A model generated the notes under the pieces. It was not told the origin of the DNA. It saw only the letters and a program-made list of their open reading frames with translations, and searched no databases. The position numbers and the translations under genes are program-made. Shown piece after piece: positions 6,312-14,067 of a stretch of 22,260 nucleotides of DNA; the first letter of the stretch is position 1, and each line of letters begins with the position of its first letter. Source of the DNA: RPQJ01 sp035691185 (GTDB lineage: Bacteria; Pseudomonadota; Gammaproteobacteria; Steroidobacterales; Steroidobacteraceae); NCBI GenBank assembly GCA_035691185.1, contig DASSJN010000092.1:1-22260 (forward strand), written 5' to 3'.

Positions 6312-9300
6312 ATGCCCGGACGAACGACGGCCCAGCGCGGCGAGGCGACCCGGCAGGACGCGGCGACCGCCGAGCAGGCGCCGCTGCGCTTCGTGAGCGC
6401 GGCCTCGCTGTTCGACGGGCACGACGCCGCCATCAACATCATCCGTCGGCTGCTCCAGGCGCACGGTGCGGAGGTGGTGCACCTCGGACACAACCGCAGC
6501 GTGGCCGACATCGTGCGCGCCGCGATCCAGGAAGACGCCGACGGCATCGCCTGCAGTTCGTACCAGGGCGGGCACGTCGAGTACTTCAAGTACATGGTCG
6601 ACATGCTCGCGTCGCTCGATGCCGCGCATGTCCGCGTCGTCGTCGGCGGCGGCGGCACGATCGCGCCGCACGAGGCGGAGGAACTCGAGGCCTATGGCGT
6701 CGAGCGCATCTACACGCCCGAGGACGGCCGCAAGCTCGGCCTCGACGGCATGATCGACGACGTCTTCGCGCGCGTCGGCCGTGCCCGCCGACCAGCCTTC
6801 GAGTTCGGCCCCGTCGGGCCACGCGACCACCAGCAGATTGCTCGCACGATCTCCGCGCTCGAGCGCGGCGAGACCGGGTCGTCCGCGCTCGGCGAGACGC
6901 TGCGCCGTGCCGTGTCGCGCAGTTCGAGGAAGCCCCCGGTCGTCGGCATCACGGGCACCGGCGGCGCCGGCAAGTCGAGCCTGACCGACGAGCTGCTGAT
7001 GCGCTTCGTGCGCCACTTCCCGGACCGCAACGTCGCGGTCGTCGCGATGGACCCGACGCGCCGTCGCAGCGGCGGGGCGCTGCTCGGCGATCGCATCCGC
7101 ATGAATTCGCTCGCGGCCGAGCAGGTGTTCATGCGCTCGCTCGCGACGCGCCGCCAGAACCTGGCGACGAGCGCCGTGCTCGCCGACGTGCTGAACCTGC
7201 TGCGCTACGCGGGCTTCGACCTGGTCGTCGTCGAGACGGCCGGCATCGGCCAGAGCGACTCCGAGATCGTCGACCTCGTCGACGTCCCGATGTACGTCAT
7301 GACGAGCGACTACGGCGCCGCGAGCCAGCTCGAGAAGATCGACATGCTCGACTTCGCCGACCTCGTGGCGCTGAACAAGTTCGAGAAGCGCGGCGCCGAG
7401 GACGCGCTGCGCGACGTGCGCAAGCAGTGGCGTCGCAACCGCGTCGAGTTCAAGGCACCGGACGACGAGGTGCCGGTGTTCCCGACCATCGCGAGCCGGT
7501 TCAACGACCCGGGCGTCAATCGACTGTTCGCGGCGCTCTGCGCCCGGCTCGATGCCCGGACGGGCGGGCAGGGACGCTGGCAGGTCGGGGACGTGGGCCC
7601 GACGGAGCTGGTCGAACGCCACGCACTGGTGCCGGCACAGCGGTCACGCTACCTGGCGGAGATTTCGGCCAATGGCCGCCGCGCCCGGGATTCGGTCGAG
7701 CACCGCGCCGAGGCCGCGGGCCGGGCGCAGGGCCTGCACGCGGCGCTGCGCCTGCTCGGCGATGCCGAGCTGCCCGCGCCGCTCGAGCGCTACGCGGCTG
7801 CGGCGCTCACCGATGCCGGAGCCGACGCGGCCGTGGTTCGCCTGCGCGGCGCCTACGACGATGCGCTGGACGCGGTCGGCAACGACGCGATCGCGCTGCT
7901 GCGTGAGTGGCCCGCGGTCGCGAAGTCGGCCACCGACGAGCAGTACCTCTACACCGTGCGCGGTCGCGAGCGCCGCGGCGAGAACTACGTCGAGACGCTG
8001 AGTCACGACAAGGTGCCGAAGCTCGCGGTGCCCCGGTACCGGGACTGGGGCGAGCAGCTCACGTTCCTGCTCAAGGAACACCTGCCGGGCCATTTCCCCT
8101 ACACGGCGGGCGTCTACCCGTATCGCCGCGAGGAAGAGGACCCGACGCGCATGTTCGCGGGCGAAGGCGGTCCCGAGCGGACGAACCGCCGGTTCCACTA
8201 CCTGGCGGGCGGGCACGGCGCGGCGCGTCTGTCGACGGCGTTCGACTCGACCACGCTCTACGGCGAAGACCCCGACGAGCGTCCGGACATCTACGGCCGG
8301 ATCGGCAACTCCGGCGTGTCCATTGCGACGCTCGACGACATGAAAAAGCTCTACTCGGGCTTCGACCTCTGTGCGCCGACGACCTCGGTCTCGATGACCA
8401 TCAACGGCCCGGCGCCGATGATCCTCGCGATGTTCATGAACACCGCGATCGACCAGCGCGTCGAGCGTCACCTGCGCGAGACCGGCCAGTGGGAGGCCGC
8501 CGAGCAGAAGATCGCGACGCTCTACGAAGGCCGCGAGCGGCCGCGTTACAAGGGCGAGCTGCCGGCGGGCCACGACGGCTTCGGCCTCGGCCTGCTCGGC
8601 GTGACGGGCGACCAGCTCGTCGACGCCGGGACCTACGCAAAGATCCGCAAGCAGACGCTCTCGCTCGTGCGCGGCACCGTGCAGGCCGACATCCTCAAGG
8701 AGGACCAGGCGCAGAACACCTGCATCTTCTCGACCGAGTTCGCGCTGCGGATGATGGGCGACGTGCAGCAGTTCTTCACGGACAACGACGTCCGCAATTT
8801 CTATTCCGTGTCGATCTCGGGGTACCACCTCGCCGAGGCCGGCGCGAACCCGATCTCGCAGCTCGCCTTTACGCTCGCCAACGGCTTCACGATCGTCGAG
8901 TACTACCTGGCGCGCGGCATGAAGATCGACGACTTCGCGCCGAACCTGTCGTTCTTCTTCTCGAACGGCATGGACCCCGAGTACGCGGTGATCGGTCGCG
9001 TCGCGCGACGGATCTGGGCGCGCGCGATGCGCGACCTGTACCGGGCCGGCCCGCGCTCGCAGATGCTCAAGTACCACATCCAGACCTCGGGCCGGTCGCT
9101 GCACGCGCAGGAAATCCAGTTCAACGACATCCGCACGACGCTGCAGGCGCTGTACGCCCTGTTCGACAACTGCAACAGCCTGCACACCAACGCGTACGAC
9201 GAGGCGATCACGACGCCGACCGAGGAGTCGGTGCGGCGGGCGGTGGCGATCCAGCTGATCATCAACAAGGAGCTCGGGCTCAACAAGACGCAGAACCCAT

Positions 9301-9773
9301 GGCAGGGCTCGTTCGCGATCGACCAGCTGACCGACCTGGTGGAGGAGGCGGTCTATCGCGAGTTCGACCGCATCTCCGAGCGCGGCGGCGTCCTGGGGGC
9401 GATGGAGACGATGTACCAGCGCGGCCGCATCCAGGAGGAGTCGCTCTACTATGAGCAGCTCAAGCACGACGGCACGCTGCCGATCGTCGGCGTCAACACG
9501 TTCCTCGCGGAGGAAGACGCCACGGGGGCGAACCGCGAGGCGGAACTGATCCGCTCGACCGAGGACGAGAAGCAGGAGCAGGTCAGGGCGGTCCGCGCGT
9601 TCCTCGAGTGCAATGCGGAGCGGCGGCCGGCCGTGCTGGCACGGCTGCAGCAGACGGCCGCGAGCGGCGGCAATGTCTTTGCCGACCTCATCGAGGCGGT
9701 GAAGGTCGCGTCGCTCGGCAGCATCTCGCACGCGCTGTACCAGGTCGGTGGCCAGTACCGGCGGAGCATGTAA
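6312..9773 (+). CDS. icmF: fused isobutyryl-CoA mutase (B12-binding + MeaB-like GTPase + mutase)
   Basis: IcmF interconverts isobutyryl-CoA and n-butyryl-CoA using adenosylcobalamin, and carries its own G-protein chaperone. From the ATG at 6312 (AGGAG eight bases upstream) the product has 1153 residues. The order is a cobalamin-binding domain (about 28-155, DGHDAAIN with lower-ligand H37), a GTPase (about 195-420, P-loop GTGGAGKSS with K221, then ETAGIGQSD and base motif NKFE), a linker, and the large mutase domain (about 560-1150, GYHLAEAGAN with H839). By alignment to known mutases, F615 (RMFAGEGG) and Q801 (AQNTCIF) occupy the positions that are Tyr and Arg in methylmalonyl-CoA mutase and Phe and Gln in isobutyryl-CoA mutase. 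This supports the IcmF call. An upstream in-frame TTG at 6267 lacks a binding site and falls within the promoter region. Transcription is probably controlled by the divergent TetR. Confidence 0.96.
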   Translation: MPGRTTAQRGEATRQDAATAEQAPLRFVSAASLFDGHDAAINIIRRLLQAHGAEVVHLGHNRSVADIVRAAIQEDADGIACSSYQGGHVEYFKYMVDMLASLDAAHVRVVVGGGGTIAPHEAEELEAYGVERIYTPEDGRKLGLDGMIDDVFARVGRARRPAFEFGPVGPRDHQQIARTISALERGETGSSALGETLRRAVSRSSRKPPVVGITGTGGAGKSSLTDELLMRFVRHFPDRNVAVVAMDPTRRRSGGALLGDRIRMNSLAAEQVFMRSLATRRQNLATSAVLADVLNLLRYAGFDLVVVETAGIGQSDSEIVDLVDVPMYVMTSDYGAASQLEKIDMLDFADLVALNKFEKRGAEDALRDVRKQWRRNRVEFKAPDDEVPVFPTIASRFNDPGVNRLFAALCARLDARTGGQGRWQVGDVGPTELVERHALVPAQRSRYLAEISANGRRARDSVEHRAEAAGRAQGLHAALRLLGDAELPAPLERYAAAALTDAGADAAVVRLRGAYDDALDAVGNDAIALLREWPAVAKSATDEQYLYTVRGRERRGENYVETLSHDKVPKLAVPRYRDWGEQLTFLLKEHLPGHFPYTAGVYPYRREEEDPTRMFAGEGGPERTNRRFHYLAGGHGAARLSTAFDSTTLYGEDPDERPDIYGRIGNSGVSIATLDDMKKLYSGFDLCAPTTSVSMTINGPAPMILAMFMNTAIDQRVERHLRETGQWEAAEQKIATLYEGRERPRYKGELPAGHDGFGLGLLGVTGDQLVDAGTYAKIRKQTLSLVRGTVQADILKEDQAQNTCIFSTEFALRMMGDVQQFFTDNDVRNFYSVSISGYHLAEAGANPISQLAFTLANGFTIVEYYLARGMKIDDFAPNLSFFFSNGMDPEYAVIGRVARRIWARAMRDLYRAGPRSQMLKYHIQTSGRSLHAQEIQFNDIRTTLQALYALFDNCNSLHTNAYDEAITTPTEESVRRAVAIQLIINKELGLNKTQNPWQGSFAIDQLTDLVEEAVYREFDRISERGGVLGAMETMYQRGRIQEESLYYEQLKHDGTLPIVGVNTFLAEEDATGANREAELIRSTEDEKQEQVRAVRAFLECNAERRPAVLARLQQTAASGGNVFADLIEAVKVASLGSISHALYQVGGQYRRSM

Positions 9774-9804
9774 GCCGCGCCTGCGGTCGTTCGTCGCTTG
9801 GAAC

Positions 9805-9930
9805 GGGCCGGGCTCCGCGGCCCGCATTTCGTTCGGCGGGACGCCGTGAATCCGTCCGTGGAGGCTTCGGCCGCGGCGTCCATGCCGCGGACGACCCGCC
9901 GAACGAAATCCGGTCCACGGAGCCCGGCCG
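9805..9930. repeat. large nested inverted repeat between convergent genes
   Basis: Two 36-base arms (9805-9840 and 9895-9930) are near-perfect reverse complements. The inner 15 bases, ATTTCGTTCGGCGGG against CCCGCCGAACGAAAT, match exactly; a 5-base mismatched loop follows, then about 14 of 16 outer bases match. Within the 54-base centre, CGTCCGTGG (9853-9861) pairs with CCGCGGACG (9885-9893). It lies between icmF and the convergent plsC-like gene. It could act as a terminator for both, although there is no T tract, or it could be a copy of an interspersed palindromic element. No coding sense is apparent. Confidence 0.75.
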
Positions 9931-9980
9931 CGCTCCTTCGTGCGCGGCGAAGGCGCTTCGCGCGCGAACGCTGACGCGGC

Positions 9981-10748
9981 TTAGGCCATCGGCGCAAGCG
10001 AATCGCCACGGGCGGCGGATTCATGCTCCCGTGCGACGTCGGGTTCCCCGAGCCTCTCGAGCATCAGCGCACGCGCAGCGTCCCGCAGCTGCTGCGGTGT
10101 CTCGTCGTGGCCGCCGAGCGGCGGCAGCACCTCGATATGGAGCCGCCCCGGGCGTGGTACGTGGGTGTGGCTCGGCAGCGCGCGCCGGGCGCCGTGGATC
10201 ACCGTCGGCACCACCGGGATGCCGCCGCGCGCGGCCGCGACGAACGCGCCGAAGTGGAAGCGCTTCAGGCCGACCGTCGAGTCGAACGTGCCTTCCGGGA
10301 AGAACACCAGCGAGTGTCCCTGCTCGGCCCGCTCGACGACGCGCCGCGCATCGCGCTGCCGGCCCCCTTTCGTGTGCCGGTCGACGAACTCCGACCCGAT
10401 GCGCCGGAGCAGCCGGCCCACGACCGGCATCGAGGCCGCCTCGCGCTTCACCACGAAACTGAATCGCCGCGGCAGCATCGCCACCATGACGATGCCGTCG
10501 AGATAGCTCGAGTGATTCGCGACCAGCACGCACGAGCCTGCAGGCAGCGTTTCCAGCCCCGTCGTGCGTACCCGCAAGCCCGCCAGCCGGAGCCAGAGCC
10601 GCGCGCATCCGCCCGTGATCGCGCGTCGCCAGGTGAGCCGCGGCACGACGAAGGCCAGCACGGTCGCCACTCCGATCAGCAGCGCGAACAGTGAGAGCGA
10701 CCAGGCCCCGTAGAGCGCGCGCGCGAACTTCTTCGCCGATCGCGACAT
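9981..10748 (-). CDS. 1-acyl-sn-glycerol-3-phosphate acyltransferase (PlsC family)
   Basis: This family moves an acyl chain from acyl-ACP or acyl-CoA onto lysophosphatidic acid at the inner membrane, making phosphatidic acid. From the ATG at 10748 the product has 255 residues, a normal family length. A membrane segment lies at about 16-36. The catalytic HX4D is in NHSSYLD (H79, D84), the glycerol-phosphate binding motif is FPEGTF (150-155), and a late VPTVIHG block matches motif IV. The frame stays open to an ATG at 10910, but the extra 54 residues look non-homologous. Neither start has a clear Shine-Dalgarno site, so the start is uncertain. It is divergent from xerD and convergent with icmF. 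Another acyltransferase in the same superfamily, such as an ornithine lipid enzyme, cannot be excluded. Confidence 0.88.
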   Translation of the reverse strand: MSRSAKKFARALYGAWSLSLFALLIGVATVLAFVVPRLTWRRAITGGCARLWLRLAGLRVRTTGLETLPAGSCVLVANHSSYLDGIVMVAMLPRRFSFVVKREAASMPVVGRLLRRIGSEFVDRHTKGGRQRDARRVVERAEQGHSLVFFPEGTFDSTVGLKRFHFGAFVAAARGGIPVVPTVIHGARRALPSHTHVPRPGRLHIEVLPPLGGHDETPQQLRDAARALMLERLGEPDVAREHESAARGDSLAPMA

Positions 10749-10909
10749 GAAGGCCACGGGCGTTGCTACTCTCGCAGCAGATGAAGGGACGGGTGATTTC
10801 GCGGACAAGTTCACAGCGGTCCGTGACGTCGCGCGGGACGATCCGGACCGAAATCGTTCGGCCTCGACACGAAGCAGCTCCTGGCGCGCAGTGTGCCCGG
10901 GCGGCGACA

Positions 10910-10967
10910 TTCTGTGAATCAGTTCCGGTTATGTTAACGGTGCCGCGGTTCTGTGAGCGGGGTCACG
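10910..10967. promoter_or_regulatory. CRP/Clp-like palindrome and helically phased repeats in the plsC-xerD divergent region
   Basis: TGTGA-GCGGGG-TCACG (10952-10967) matches nine of the ten defined positions of the CRP-type consensus TGTGA-N6-TCACA. Upstream, related octamers TTCTGTGA (10910), TTATGTTA (10929) and TTCTGTGA (10949) recur every 19-20 bases, and the last two lie in 15-base direct repeats matching at 12 positions. This suggests a control region for xerD, plsC or both. The regulator is inferred from motif similarity only. Confidence 0.4.
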
Positions 10968-11022
10968 ACGACGCGCGAAGTCGCGCTCGCATACTGCGCG
11001 CTACGTAAGACCGCGAGGTTCC

Positions 11023-11979
11023 ATGAGCACTGCAGTGAAGTCGAGCTACCTCTCCCGCACGCGCGACGCCGGCGGCGGCGGCGGCGCGGAGGAGGGGCCC
11101 GGCCCGATCGATCGGTTCCTGGACGCGGTCTGGATGGAGCGCGGGCTGTCGCCCAATACGCTCGCCGCCTATCGAGCCGACCTGAGCGCACTCGAGCGCT
11201 GGCTCGACGAGCATGAGGTGCACCTCGAGCACGCGCAGCGCGGCGACATCCTCTCGTTCATGGCTTCGCGCGTGCAGGCCGGGGCCCGGCCCCGTTCGAC
11301 GGCTCGACAGCTCTCGAGTTTCCGCCGCTTCTACCGCCACCTCGTGCGCGAAGGCTCCCTGCGCGAGGACCCGACCGCCCAGATCGCGATGCCCAAGGTG
11401 GGGCGCTCGTTGCCGAAGTCGCTCATGGAGGAGGAAGTCGAGGCCCTGTTGGCCGCTCCTGCCGTGGGCGACCCACTGGGGCATCGCGATCGGACGATGC
11501 TGGAGGTGCTCTACGCCACGGGGCTGCGCGTGTCCGAACTCGTCAACCTCAAGCTCGGGCAGGTGAACCTGAACCAGGGCGTGCTGCGCATCGTCGGCAA
11601 GGGCGACCGCGAGCGCCTGATTCCGCTCGGCGAGGAAGCCGTGCAGTGGGTGCAGCAGTTCCTGCAGGGCCCGCGCGTCGAGATCCTGCTCGAGCGCCAG
11701 ACCGATTACCTGTTCCCGACGCGCCGCGGTGACCGCATGACGCGCCAGGCGTTCTGGCACATCATCAAGCGTTACGCTCGCAAGGCCGGCATCGAACAGG
11801 AACTCTCGCCGCATACGCTGCGCCACGCATTCGCGACGCACCTGCTGAACCATGGCGCGGACCTGCGTGTCGTGCAGATGCTGCTCGGGCACAGCGACCT
11901 CTCGACGACGCAGATCTACACGCACGTCGCGCGCGAGCGGCTCAAGGACCTGCACTCGCAACACCATCCGCGCGGTTGA
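11023..11979 (+). CDS. xerD: site-specific tyrosine recombinase XerD
   Basis: XerD works with XerC at the dif site to resolve chromosome dimers. The 318-residue protein has an N-terminal SAM-like core-binding domain (about 27-115) and a catalytic domain with the complete set of residues: R169 (ATGLRVSEL), K193 (VGKGDRERL), H264 and R267 (HTLRHAFATHLL), H290 (LLGHSDLSTTQ) and nucleophile Y299. The first 26 residues are a Gly-rich extension not typical of XerD. GAGG lies five bases before the ATG. A dsbC gene follows, as in the Escherichia coli xerD-dsbC order, which supports XerD over XerC. A CRP-like site lies upstream. Confidence 0.94.
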   Translation: MSTAVKSSYLSRTRDAGGGGGAEEGPGPIDRFLDAVWMERGLSPNTLAAYRADLSALERWLDEHEVHLEHAQRGDILSFMASRVQAGARPRSTARQLSSFRRFYRHLVREGSLREDPTAQIAMPKVGRSLPKSLMEEEVEALLAAPAVGDPLGHRDRTMLEVLYATGLRVSELVNLKLGQVNLNQGVLRIVGKGDRERLIPLGEEAVQWVQQFLQGPRVEILLERQTDYLFPTRRGDRMTRQAFWHIIKRYARKAGIEQELSPHTLRHAFATHLLNHGADLRVVQMLLGHSDLSTTQIYTHVARERLKDLHSQHHPRG

Positions 11980-12024
11980 TCCCGCCACCGTTGCGGGCAG
12001 CGCGAGCCGCGCCTCGGACCGGTC

Positions 12025-12033
12025 TGCTAGACT
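12025..12033 (+). promoter_or_regulatory. possible extended -10 promoter for dsbC
   Basis: TGCTAGACT combines an extended -10 TGn with TAGACT in the 217-base gap between xerD and dsbC. No good -35 is visible. It would give dsbC its own leader of roughly 155 bases. The rest of the gap shows no open frame or clear structure beyond a short CCCGC/GCGGG hairpin just after xerD. Confidence 0.35.
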
Positions 12034-12196
12034 GCGCCGCCGCGCCGGGGCACGTCGGCGGACGACGCGCGCCGTCACTTCAGCGATCACGCGATATGCC
12101 CTATGCGTCTCGTCGGTCGTTGAACCCGGGCGGGCGCCGGCTGTCCTAGAGGCAACCGCCCGACAAGCACAACCGAAACACACGGAACGACCCAGC

Positions 12197-13045
12197 ATGC
12201 ATCGCACGCTTCCCTTCGCCCCGATCACCACGGCGGTCACCGTCCTCATGGCCGCTCTGGCGGTGCTGCACCCCGCGGGTACTGCGGTCGCAGCGGGCGA
12301 CGCGAAGGCCCAGGCGCAGAAGTCGCCGACCCCCGGGGCGCGGCCCGCGACGGTCAAGGCCGTGCCAGCCACGGTGCCTGCGGACGTGCGTGCCCGCGTC
12401 GTTGCCCACCTGCCGGGCGCCACTCCGAACGACGTGGCGCCGTCGCCGATCCCCGGTCTCTACGAAGTGACGATGGGCGGGCTGATCGCGTACGTGAGCG
12501 AGGACGGCAAGTACCTGCTGAGCGGCAACGTGTACGACCTCGAGACGCAGATGAACCTCACCGCCTCGCGCCGCAACGCGGCGCGCGCCAAGGCGCTGGC
12601 GACGGCGTCGGAGAGCCAGATGATCGTGTTCGGTCCGCCGAACGCGAAGATGACCGTCACCGTGTTCACGGACATCGATTGCGGCTTCTGCCGCAAGTTC
12701 CACAGCCAGATCGCGGACATGAACAAGGCGGGCGTCCGCGTGCGCTACATGATGTATCCACGCACCGGCCCAGGCACCGAGTCGTGGAAGAAGGCCGAAC
12801 AGGTCTGGTGCTCCGCGGATCGCCGCGACGCGCTCACCCGCGCCAAGCGTGGGGAAACCCTCAAGGCCAGGACGTGCGGCGACGGCCCGATCAAGACCCA
12901 GTACGAACTCGGTTCGGACCTTGGCGTCGAGGGCACGCCGGCGATTTTCACGCAGAACGGCGACTACATCGGCGGCTTCCTGACGCCGGCGGAGCTCGTC
13001 CACTCCGTGCAGGAATCGCAGAAGGCGGCCGTCGCCGCACGCTGA
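12197..13045 (+). CDS. dsbC: periplasmic thiol:disulfide interchange protein DsbC
   Basis: DsbC is a periplasmic disulfide isomerase kept reduced by DsbD; it reshuffles wrong disulfides. The 282-residue precursor starts with a signal peptide (hydrophobic stretch about residues 10-32, likely cleavage near AVAAG). A charged/Pro linker and a cystatin-like dimerisation domain follow (about 55-130, with PSPIPGLYEV and YLLSGNVYDL). The thioredoxin-fold domain carries the active-site C162-G-F-C165 (E. coli has CGYC), a second cysteine pair (VWCSAD, RTCGD) and the cis-proline region EGTPAIF. The frame opens upstream at 11852 inside xerD, but the ATG at 12197 begins the signal peptide. GGAA lies nine bases upstream. 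Confidence 0.95.
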   Translation: MHRTLPFAPITTAVTVLMAALAVLHPAGTAVAAGDAKAQAQKSPTPGARPATVKAVPATVPADVRARVVAHLPGATPNDVAPSPIPGLYEVTMGGLIAYVSEDGKYLLSGNVYDLETQMNLTASRRNAARAKALATASESQMIVFGPPNAKMTVTVFTDIDCGFCRKFHSQIADMNKAGVRVRYMMYPRTGPGTESWKKAEQVWCSADRRDALTRAKRGETLKARTCGDGPIKTQYELGSDLGVEGTPAIFTQNGDYIGGFLTPAELVHSVQESQKAAVAAR

Positions 13046-13053
13046 TGTTCTTC

Positions 13054-13077
13054 ACCTCTCCCGTGCGCGGGAGAGGT
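13054..13077. terminator. hairpin between convergent dsbC and fdxA
   Basis: ACCTCTCCCG (13054-13063) and CGGGAGAGGT (13068-13077) form a perfect 10-base stem with a TGCG loop, eight bases after the dsbC stop. There is no T tract, so intrinsic termination is unproven. The CTCTCCCG-type hairpin resembles common intergenic palindromes of high-GC proteobacteria. Confidence 0.55.
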
Positions 13078-13107
13078 CGCGCGCAGCGCGGGTGAGGGCG
13101 ACGTCGT

Positions 13108-13431
13108 CTAGCGCTCGAGCAGCGGGCGCTTGTCGGGGCGGCCGTCCCACTCCTTCGCGTCCGCGGGCGGTTCCTTCTTCTCGGTGATCACCGGCCACTG
13201 TTTCGCCAGGTCCGCGTTGAGCTTGCGGAAGTCCTGCTGTCCGTCCGGCAGCTCTTCTTCGGAGAAGATCGCTTCGGCGGGGCACTCGGGCTCGCACAGC
13301 GTACAGTCGATGCACTCGTCCGGGTCGATGACCAGCATGTTCGGGCCTTCGTGGAAGCAGTCGACCGGGCAGACTTCCACGCAGTCCATGTACTTGCACT
13401 TGATGCAGTTTTCCGTGACGACGAAGGTCAT
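13108..13431 (-). CDS. fdxA: 7Fe ferredoxin ([3Fe-4S][4Fe-4S], Azotobacter FdI type)
   Basis: This small cytoplasmic electron carrier has 107 residues from the ATG at 13431. Nine cysteines at 9, 12, 17, 21, 25, 40, 43, 46 and 50 follow the Azotobacter vinelandii ferredoxin I arrangement exactly: the first segment (CIKCKYMDCVEVCPVDC) and the second (CIDCTLCEPECP) together bind one 3Fe-4S and one 4Fe-4S cluster. The acidic C-terminal tail (ITEKKEPPADAKEWDG) is also typical. The frame is open upstream to 13689, but that extension overlaps the Nudix gene in another frame and is rejected. GGAG precedes the ATG at a slightly long distance. It lies 58 bases downstream of the Nudix gene on the same strand. 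The redox partner is not evident here. Confidence 0.95.
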   Translation of the reverse strand: MTFVVTENCIKCKYMDCVEVCPVDCFHEGPNMLVIDPDECIDCTLCEPECPAEAIFSEEELPDGQQDFRKLNADLAKQWPVITEKKEPPADAKEWDGRPDKRPLLER

Positions 13432-13489
13432 CGGGACGATCTCCGGGCGAAAATAGTGTCGGCGGCGGGACTGGAAACGCGAATCGTAC

Positions 13490-14035
13490 CTAACCCACCG
13501 ACTTCCTGTAATCCAGCGCCGCGAAATGATGCTGCTCGACGCCGCGCCGGCGATCGTCGAAATACCGCTTGAGCGCGAAATCGACGCTGCGGAATGCGAT
13601 CGCGTGCCACGGAATCTCGCTCTCTTCGCAGAGCCGGACCTCGAGACTTTCCGCAGTTGCGCCAAAGCTGGGTTCGTGCATGCGCGCACGGAACATCACG
13701 TGGACCTGGTTGGCGTGGAGCACGTGCACGACCGCCAGCAGCGAACCGATCTCGACCTCGGCGTGCGCTTCTTCCCGGGTTTCACGCCGCGCACCCTGCT
13801 GGGTGGTCTCGTCGTTTTCCATGAAGCCGGCCGGGATGGTCCAGAAGCCGTACCGGGGTTCGATCGCGCGCTTGCAGATCAGGATGCGGCCCTCGTACTC
13901 CGGCACGCAGCCGACCACGAGCTTGGGGTTCTGGTAGTGCACGACCCCGCACTGATCGCAGACGTAGCGCGGCAGGTGGTCCCCCTCCGGCGTACGCAGG
14001 GTGACAGGGTGGCCGCAGCTGGAGCAGAACTTCAA
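13490..14035 (-). CDS. zinc-ribbon Nudix hydrolase
   Basis: The 181-residue protein hydrolyses a nucleoside-diphosphate-linked compound; the substrate cannot be told, though NudC-like NADH pyrophosphatases share the zinc ribbon plus Nudix layout. The ribbon cysteines are C4, C7, C26 and C29. The Nudix box runs from G70 to A90 (GFMENDE, seven residues, RETREEA), keeping the catalytic RE..EE with Ala in place of the last Gly. The only possible start is a TTG at 14035, since the zinc ribbon begins three residues later. No Shine-Dalgarno sequence precedes it; a pyrimidine-rich heptamer array lies there instead. tRNA-Leu ends 33 bases upstream on the same strand, so the two may share a transcript. 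Confidence 0.88.
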   Translation of the reverse strand: MKFCSSCGHPVTLRTPEGDHLPRYVCDQCGVVHYQNPKLVVGCVPEYEGRILICKRAIEPRYGFWTIPAGFMENDETTQQGARRETREEAHAEVEIGSLLAVVHVLHANQVHVMFRARMHEPSFGATAESLEVRLCEESEIPWHAIAFRSVDFALKRYFDDRRRGVEQHHFAALDYRKSVG

Positions 14036-14040
14036 GGGGA

Positions 14041-14061
14041 GGGGATAGGTGATAGGGGATA
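14041..14061. repeat. tandem heptamer array, three units
   Basis: GGGGATA, GGTGATA and GGGGATA run head to tail between the tRNA-Leu 3' end and the TTG start of the Nudix gene, with a partial GGGGA before them. On the transcribed minus strand the units are C/T-rich (TATCCCC, TATCACC) and replace the expected ribosome binding site. Confidence 0.85.
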
Positions 14062-14067
14062 GTGCCG

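Noticed and set aside
7644..9827. 727-codon open frame antisense to icmF, and the similar 707-codon frame antisense to secD
   Set aside because: Both are GC-skew shadows with Arg/Asp/His/Val-rich sequence and no motifs, opposite strongly conserved genes.
10749..10910. 54-residue N-terminal extension of the PlsC-like protein
   Set aside because: The extra sequence lacks a ribosome binding site, resembles no acyltransferase N-terminus and overlaps the divergent control region.
10973..10986. GCGCGA-AG-TCGCGC palindrome upstream of xerD
   Set aside because: Short CG-only palindromes occur often by chance at this base composition, and nothing nearby supports a function.
10763..11008. 81-codon plus-strand frame between plsC and xerD
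   Set aside because: It covers the plsC upstream region and the CRP-like site, has no ribosome binding site and no domain.
13432..13689. N-terminal extension of the ferredoxin frame to 13689
   Set aside because: It overlaps the Nudix gene in another frame; the family N-terminus begins exactly at 13431.
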